From Ditylenchus dipsaci (lineage: Eukaryota > Nematoda > Chromadorea > Rhabditida > Anguinidae), in assembly GCA_004194705.1 (NCBI GenBank), contig SADC01001181.1, positions 62,001 to 126,000 on the forward strand: 64,000 nucleotides of DNA, given 5' to 3'. The notes beneath the pieces are model-generated. The model saw only the letters and a list, made by a program, of their open reading frames with translations, searched no databases and was not told the origin of the DNA. Made by a program: the position numbers and the translations under genes. Below are positions 58,679-64,000 of this stretch, in pieces. The first letter of the stretch is position 1, and each line of letters opens with the position of its first letter.

Positions 58679-58884
58679 TATATATTTATGACTGCGTGTG
58701 AAAGCTCCCGGCAAATTAATGACTTTTCCCGGCAAATTTATAAAAGATTTAATTCTCAATCGTTTTCTAAAAATTTTCAATTTTTTTGACCAGCGTGTAG
58801 CCCTGGATTGGAGGTTCCTAACAAGCTATCATCTGTGACCGTAATGATTATCAACTGTGACCGCTATCAACTGTGACCGTATGA

Positions 58885-59045
58885 CACTGTAAGTACAGTG
58901 TCATAAAGTTATGACGAAACGCTATAAATTTATGACGCGTCATAGGGATATGTCGCGTCATAAAATTATGACGCGCGTCATAACTTTATGAAGTTTCGTC
59001 ACAACTTTCTGACAAACGTCATTATTTTTCATATATGCCGTCATA
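58885..59045. repeat. palindrome of ATGACGCGTCAT units
   Basis: Repeated TTATGAC/GTCATAA words (for example GACACTGTAAGTACAGTGTC, TTTATGACGCGTCATAGG, ATGACGCGCGTCATAACTTT) form several overlapping hairpins in about 150 bases. Confidence 0.6.
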
Positions 59046-59218
59046 AGGAATTCCAGTCCACTTTCCAGCTGTTTCTTGACTTCAACGTTGATCCCAAAGT
59101 CTGTATTAATCGACTTTTTCATTTTGTTCACCCCGAATCATGTTTTTTCCGAAATTCAGCTTGTGAGACGAAGGCAATTTTCAAAAGGTCTTAAACACCA
59201 ATAATGCAAAAAAAACGA

Positions 59219-60687
59219 CTAAATGTCAGACAAACTCCAGCTCCAGACTAATCTTAGATCCGCCAGCCGTTTAGTGGCGTTAACCGGTGATTCATGACAG
59301 GCAGCCAAATATTTGTTGGATTTTGACCAAAAGGAACCAAAAGACGGTTGACAAGCTTTTGACAGAAAACCTAAATGTATTGTTGTATTTGTTGGCAGAG
59401 ATGTAAAACTGTCGAAAACATACATCCACATTGTCATTAATTCGCTCAGTGCAAAAGCCAGTGGAATTATCACATCTTGAATGACAGTCGAAAAAATGGC
59501 ATTGGTCATCGGTAGCACAACTCCCTGTAAATTTGGATACTATTTTACACTGGATAAGATAGGGTAGGAATTGGTTGTTTGCTGGACCGGTTGGTTATTA
59601 GAACACCGGCTATTTCAAACCCTGTTTTTAGTTACGGTTTTTCAGTTTTACTTGGGTCAGTTACTGGCCTGAAAAGATTTCCTATTTATGTTTATCAGTA
59701 TAACTGAAATTTTGCTGAGCCCGGGTTTTTTGTTTGTACTTTTTGATATTTGATATTTTTTCAATTAAATTACCTGTTATATAATTTTTTCTATCGCTCA
59801 ACCCCTCCAGTAGCTAAAATTTCCTTATAAACACTAATCAAAAACAGAATTTTGCAATGCCTGATCCAGGTATTAATTAAAAATCGTGCTTTTGATATAA
59901 TAAGCCACAACAATTGTTATGAAAAGCTGAGTCTGCCTTAGTTCACAGATTTTCAAAATTCGTCTCAGAAAAAAGTCATAGACTTCCCAAGCGGAAAAAA
60001 TATCTTGGACACGCTATACTTGATCAGAAACCCAAGTTTTCAAGAAACAGATTATCAAATTTTCGAAATTTTTTTAACTTTTATAAATTTCCTTATATCA
60101 CGCTTAAAATACCTACTTGAGGTTAGCATTGTGTTGAGCTTAGTTTCGGTGTAAATCATATCACTGTCCATCACAACAAACCTAAAACCTCAAAATTAAG
60201 CAAAACGAAACTACCATACACACACCTCTTAGGGTATTCAGCCGACAAACCCAAATTTTCAAACTTAACATCACACCATTGCAAAGGGTCATTTAGAAAT
60301 TCATAAAACAGTTTCAACGTTCCCATCAAATGGACAAGAATTTTGGCTTTGAGATTCATATAATATGCTTTCATTTTAAAGGGAATCAGGTACTCCACTT
60401 GATATGCATGGCCACAAGTGCCAAGGATCTGTAAAAAGATTATAAATAGTATTTATTTAAAAAGGCCAAAGATAAACCTTTGGAGTAATCCTGGATAAAG
60501 GCAATATCCGAAAATTGATAAATTCTTCTTGTTGAAGAAGTGCCCAAAGACTGTTCCGCTCTCCTTCACTCAGGGAGTGATTGCGGTATTGTTGTGTGGA
60601 AGAGGATGGCCACAGTTTTCGCAGCAAATGAGACTTGTACTTGGCTGGCCAATTCAAGTGCAACTGGTCATTTACTATTTCCAAAAC
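59219..60687 (-). CDS. DIPK1/FAM69-like divergent protein kinase, 3' exons
   Basis: Likely an ER/Golgi-lumen protein of the FAM69 (DIPK1) kinase-like family. Exons recognised: 60687-60478, 60428-60226, 60181-60117 and 59524-59219; the first three joins are in phase. Family-like features are GTCGHAYQVEYL, the catalytic-loop-like LQWCDVKFENLGLS and the metal-site-like VVMDSDMIYTE. They are followed by a cysteine-rich segment with CATDDQCHFFDC and CFRQF. In the last exon the cysteine-rich part and the C-terminal part (SNKYLAACHESPVN) lie in different frames, so an indel is likely near 59400. The N-terminal membrane anchor and first kinase exons were not found: upstream is filled by repeats. Named from memory of family motifs only. 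Confidence 0.7.
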
Positions 60688-60689
60688 CT

Positions 60690-61060
60690 AGAAAAAGAAA
60701 AAATTTAAAGGGGGTAAAGTTAATATACGCATCTCCTAGGGTTGACGGTTCATATCCCCTGTGCACACCTTATCTTTTACCTCCTTTTATTCACAAGTTT
60801 GGTGTCGAAATGGTCCTCACACTCTTGGCTATCAAACAAAATTATCAGCTCAGGCTTTCACATCTACTAGAGCTTATTTACAGGATAAAAATTGCTATAT
60901 CTAATTTTCCAATATTATCTAATTAGAAAAAAGCCACTCTATAACAAGAACTGAGTCTGCATATTTCGGCAACCGAATACCTCTTAGGGTATTCAGCCGA
61001 CAAACTCATCGTCCAAAAGTCAATACCATTAATTTACTGCAAAATACTGCAGTTTCAGCT
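60690..61060. repeat. SINE-like unit and a duplicated exon end
   Basis: TTAATATACGCATCTCCTAG with B-box-like GGTTGACGGTTCATATC (60720-60760) continues into the SINE body. At 60981-61005 CTCTTAGGGTATTCAGCCGA repeats the edge of the DIPK1-like exon at 60226-60250 in the same orientation. Confidence 0.55.
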
Positions 61061-61104
61061 TCAAAAATTACCCTTCATATAAAGCATAATGAATATAACA
61101 GGGT

Positions 61105-61435
61105 ACATCCAGAAGTCGACACTTTTTTACAAAAAGCGGACAGTTTTTCACAAAAAGATGGCACTTTTTCGAAATTGCGGGCACTTTTTCACAAAAAGCG
61201 CGCAGATTTTCGCCTTTTTGACTAGAACGAAAAAACGCGGGCACTTTTTCCCCAAACGCGGGCATTTTCACGAGCTGCCATGGCATTTCGTCCAAAAGTC
61301 AGTTCGTCCAAAGTCAATTCGTCCAAAATGCAGTCTTCCAAAATTCAATCCGTCCAAAGAAAATTCGTCCAAAATACAATTCGTCCAAAATTCAGTTCGT
61401 CCAAAAGTCAATTCGTACAATTTTGAGCCAAAACA
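61105..61435. repeat. two adjoining tandem arrays
   Basis: Bases 61110-61265 hold GGCACTTTTTCACAAAAAGC units; bases 61285-61425 hold TTCGTCCAAAAGTCAA/TTCGTCCAAAATTCAG units. They look like single arms of the subrepeat-arm elements, but no inverted partners were found in the window. Confidence 0.6.
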
Positions 61436-61744
61436 ATCCCGTCAAAATCTCCATTGATCCACTTCCAGCTGTGCACCAATATATAGGTACTGCTAAATAC
61501 TATCACCTGAGTGTTTCTGGCTACGTATAATCACCTAAATACCACGTGTTTTGAACTACCACCAGTGTACTATGCGGTCTGAAAATACTCGATAGCTGGA
61601 GTTTCTGCAGTCTAAATACCTGTTTTGGCATGAACAATCCATACTCAAGACATGATAGTGGGTAGGGTAAGGTAATTTGACCCTAGTAGCGAATAACCTC
61701 CCCCCCCCCAACGATTTTCACCTTTTATACTAAGTACAAAACGC

Positions 61745-63479
61745 TTGACCGTCACCATTTTGACCGTCAGCATAATTTGACCGTCACCATTTTGACCGTC
61801 ACCAATTTGACCGTCAGGAATTTTGACCGTCGTTTATATTGACCGTCATTTAAATTTGACCGTTGCCACTTTGACCGTCAGCATAATTTGACCGTCGCCA
61901 TTTTGACCGTCGTTTGAATGTGACCGTCACCATTTTGACCGTCAGGAATTTTGAACAGATAACGATCGAATCACACATCTTGATGCAATTTTTGCAACGC
62001 AGGCTAACAATTACTAAATAAGACGATAAAACCTTGATTAACACCGTAACTTTATTGAACCGTTTAACAACATTTCAAACATCTTTCAACGCCAACACAA
62101 CTCCCTGACACTATTCTTTCTTACTCAGTCTGTTTGCATCGACATCCGACCACCGATTAACTTAGAGCAATATTCGTCCTCCTTCATCGTTTCGTTGTCC
62201 ATTGAGGGAACCAGGAAATGAAAGATAGGAATAAAGAATCGGTAGACCTTTGAGCTCCCTTTCTCTTGCTGGACCGTTCTTATTCTTTCGGCAACAAGCA
62301 CATAGAGCTAAATTATGAGTGTATTGCGTGCGATAAACGATGTAAAAAAGTGACTGTTACTTGTGAAAACTTTTTTTCTCTCCAGCCTTGGCGATCTTGT
62401 AAAGGACAGCATTTGAACGTCCCATCCCCGTAAAGCATTCTAATATGGGCGAAAGCAGGGATCATTAATTCATCACCACAGACGATAATTCTCTGAAATT
62501 CGTTGCGGGGTAATAAAAAAAATTAATAGCAGAATTCACTTTTGGATCAAAAGCGCCAGTGTCGTGTAGAATAAACAACTTGCCATCTGAGAACTGCATC
62601 AATTCGTCTGGAATTTCGAACGCGATATTACTCGGAGAAGGTGGCAGACTCATAGATTTTGTGCGCTTTTTTCCTAGACGAGCGGCCTCATGATCCTTTC
62701 GAGGAAGAAATCGCTTTTCAACGGAAGAAAGAATGGCTGTAGTATGACTGATTACTTGCTTTGGCGTCTGAATACTGATAGTAAAGTCCGGAAATAATAA
62801 AATTCGGCAAAGGTTACCATATCAGTGAATGTTGTAATTAGTCGAAGTTGCTCATCACGCACCATAGCATTCATAGGACGCCAAGGAGAAGCAGAATGAC
62901 CCACATGGAAACCCAAAACGGAACGTAACTTATTGCTTGCTTTGACGAGATGTAGACGCATTTTGCAGCCGGACTTCCACTGATCGCATTTATAAAAAGC
63001 AAGCTTTTCATCTTTGGAATATGCATCGAATGAGAAGAGCGCTCCTTCATAGACCGGCTTGCTTTTGTCACTACGAGTAGAATTGACCCATTTAAGCTCG
63101 ACTTCTGGTTCGACTCGCAGCGCGCTTTGCACATCTTCTCTTTCGAGATCACTGCTTTCACCATTCTCAGACTCGGATATTTTCCGCTTCATCGTAGCTA
63201 TCGAAATCGTTGTTCATCTTGTAGCCTGAAGACGAAATAATGAGTAAAAGCTTCACGAAATAAATATCTTAAACAAAACCAAAGACAAAATAGTGACGGT
63301 CACATTCAAACGACGGTCAAAATGGCGACGGTCAAATTATGCTGACGGTCAAAATGGTGACTGTCAAATTTAAACGACGGTCAAATATAAACGAAGGTCA
63401 AAATTCCTGACGGTCAAATTGGTGACGGTCAAAATGGTGACGGTCAAATTATGCTGACGGTAAAAATGGTGACGGTCAA
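61745..63479. mobile_element. MULE-type foldback element with subrepeat arms (TTTGACCGTCA) and an internal gene
   Basis: The left arm 61745-61933 is an array such as TTGACCGTCACCATTTTGAC; the right arm 63293-63479 is its inverse, with the same order of unit variants and only a few mismatches over about 190 bases. Between the arms is a spliced minus-strand gene with a FLYWCH finger and a partial MULE transposase (62125-63192). No convincing 9-11 bp target duplication was seen. Confidence 0.9.
62125..63192 (-). CDS. FLYWCH zinc finger / truncated MULE transposase, 4 exons
   Basis: Exons 63192-62818, 62767-62540, 62492-62361 and 62307-62125 join in phase with no correction to 305 residues. Residues about 30-115 hold a FLYWCH-type finger: FYKCDQWKSGCKMRL gives the two cysteines and FHVGHSA the two histidines. 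The middle part is typical of FLYWCH-linked MULE transposases, ending in the hallmark DGTFK with FSQLYVLVA after it. The acidic N-terminus (SESENGESSDLEREDV) is followed by a basic stretch, possibly a nuclear signal. The protein then diverges and stops (EYCSKLIGGRMSMQTD), so the later catalytic residues and C-terminal half of a MULE transposase are missing. It may bind DNA without being able to transpose. Confidence 0.85.
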
Positions 63480-64000
63480 ACGGACTGTACCCTTTTTACT
63501 CAAGTAAAAAGTACCCAAATTTATGTCCCAGACCCCGAAAAATATGCGTAATATCTTTTAAAGTCACAACTTCCGTACGCTGGCCTACCCCAAGCTTAAG
63601 GGCTAAGCCTAAAATTGTTTTTTGCAAGGGTAGTTACAGCAATTTGTAAAAGGTCGGATTCTGGGGGGGAGGAGTATTCGCTACTAGCGCCGGTAGTTTT
63701 TATTTACTTTTGGCTAAATCCAAGATTTCGGGTTCAGGAGGGAATCTACGTTTATAACAGGTTCCAGATGGCCTTACTATTCACCCTGAAGCTTACTGTT
63801 CCATAAAAAATTAATTTTTCAGAGAAAAATAGCTTTCCACCATCGCGATTCGAACCTGTAATCTATTAGGGGATTAATTAACGAAGGACCAATCTCATAC
63901 CACAGTAAAGAAAAGCTAATAAAACTGGTTTTTGAGGGTTTATTAAAGGAGCATGCCCGTGCGTTTCAAAAAGTTTTCTAACTCTGGACTTCTCAAATGT
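63480..64000. other. repeat-containing end of the window
   Basis: Contains GTACGCTGGCCTACCCCAAG with TAAGGGCTAAGCCTAA (63572-63610), a member of the CTGGCCTACC repeat family, and an antisense B-box-like GCGATTCGAACCTGTAATC at 63845. No gene supported. Confidence 0.5.

Overview
The window is nuclear DNA of an invertebrate animal. It is AT-rich, and its genes are cut into many short exons by introns that run from about 50 bases to 5 kb and are packed with repeats. Weak hints point to a nematode: nearly every recognised start codon has a splice-acceptor-like pyrimidine-AG a few bases upstream (as in spliced-leader trans-splicing), two genes lie 176 bases apart like an operon, and a degenerate TTAGGC-type array is present. 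I cannot name the species.

Conserved genes. On the minus strand: GAPDH (9053-11747, 10 exons), MMS19 (39546-57543, 23 exons, about 1005 residues) and the 3' part of a DIPK1/FAM69-type secretory-pathway kinase-like gene (59219-60687). On the plus strand: mitochondrial ribosomal protein L27 (24461-25065), lin-7 (25242-26105), ISCA2 (27038-27581) and TTC19 (31613-39019). A tRNA-Gln(TTG) with a short intron lies at 54007-54091 inside an MMS19 intron. L27, ISCA2 and TTC19 act in mitochondria; ISCA2 (mitochondrial 4Fe-4S assembly) and MMS19 (cytosolic Fe-S delivery) belong to linked pathways, but their proximity is probably chance.

Everything else is dominated by palindromic mobile DNA. There is a hAT element with an 8-bp target duplication and a transposase C-terminus (54116-55591), several TA-flanked pogo/Tigger-like MITEs, tRNA-derived SINE-like units, a MITE family with AAGTGGTCGTCCACTTG ends, and large nested palindromes (17.9-23.7 kb, 28.1-31.2 kb, 34.8-36.4 kb).

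The most striking group is a set of foldback elements whose inverted arms are themselves arrays of short subrepeats, each element with a different subrepeat. One (61745-63479) carries an intact four-exon gene for a FLYWCH zinc finger joined to the first part of a MULE transposase. Another (41628-42885) carries a 3' fragment of histone H4. A further palindromic element (20268-21186) carries a three-exon ORF for a 53-residue basic protein. Together they look like MULE-derived, gene-capturing foldback transposons.

The consensus contains many apparent one-base losses in homopolymers inside conserved exons (GAPDH, lin-7, ISCA2, TTC19, MMS19). Restoring them closes every frame and splice phase, so they are most likely sequencing errors and not pseudogene lesions.
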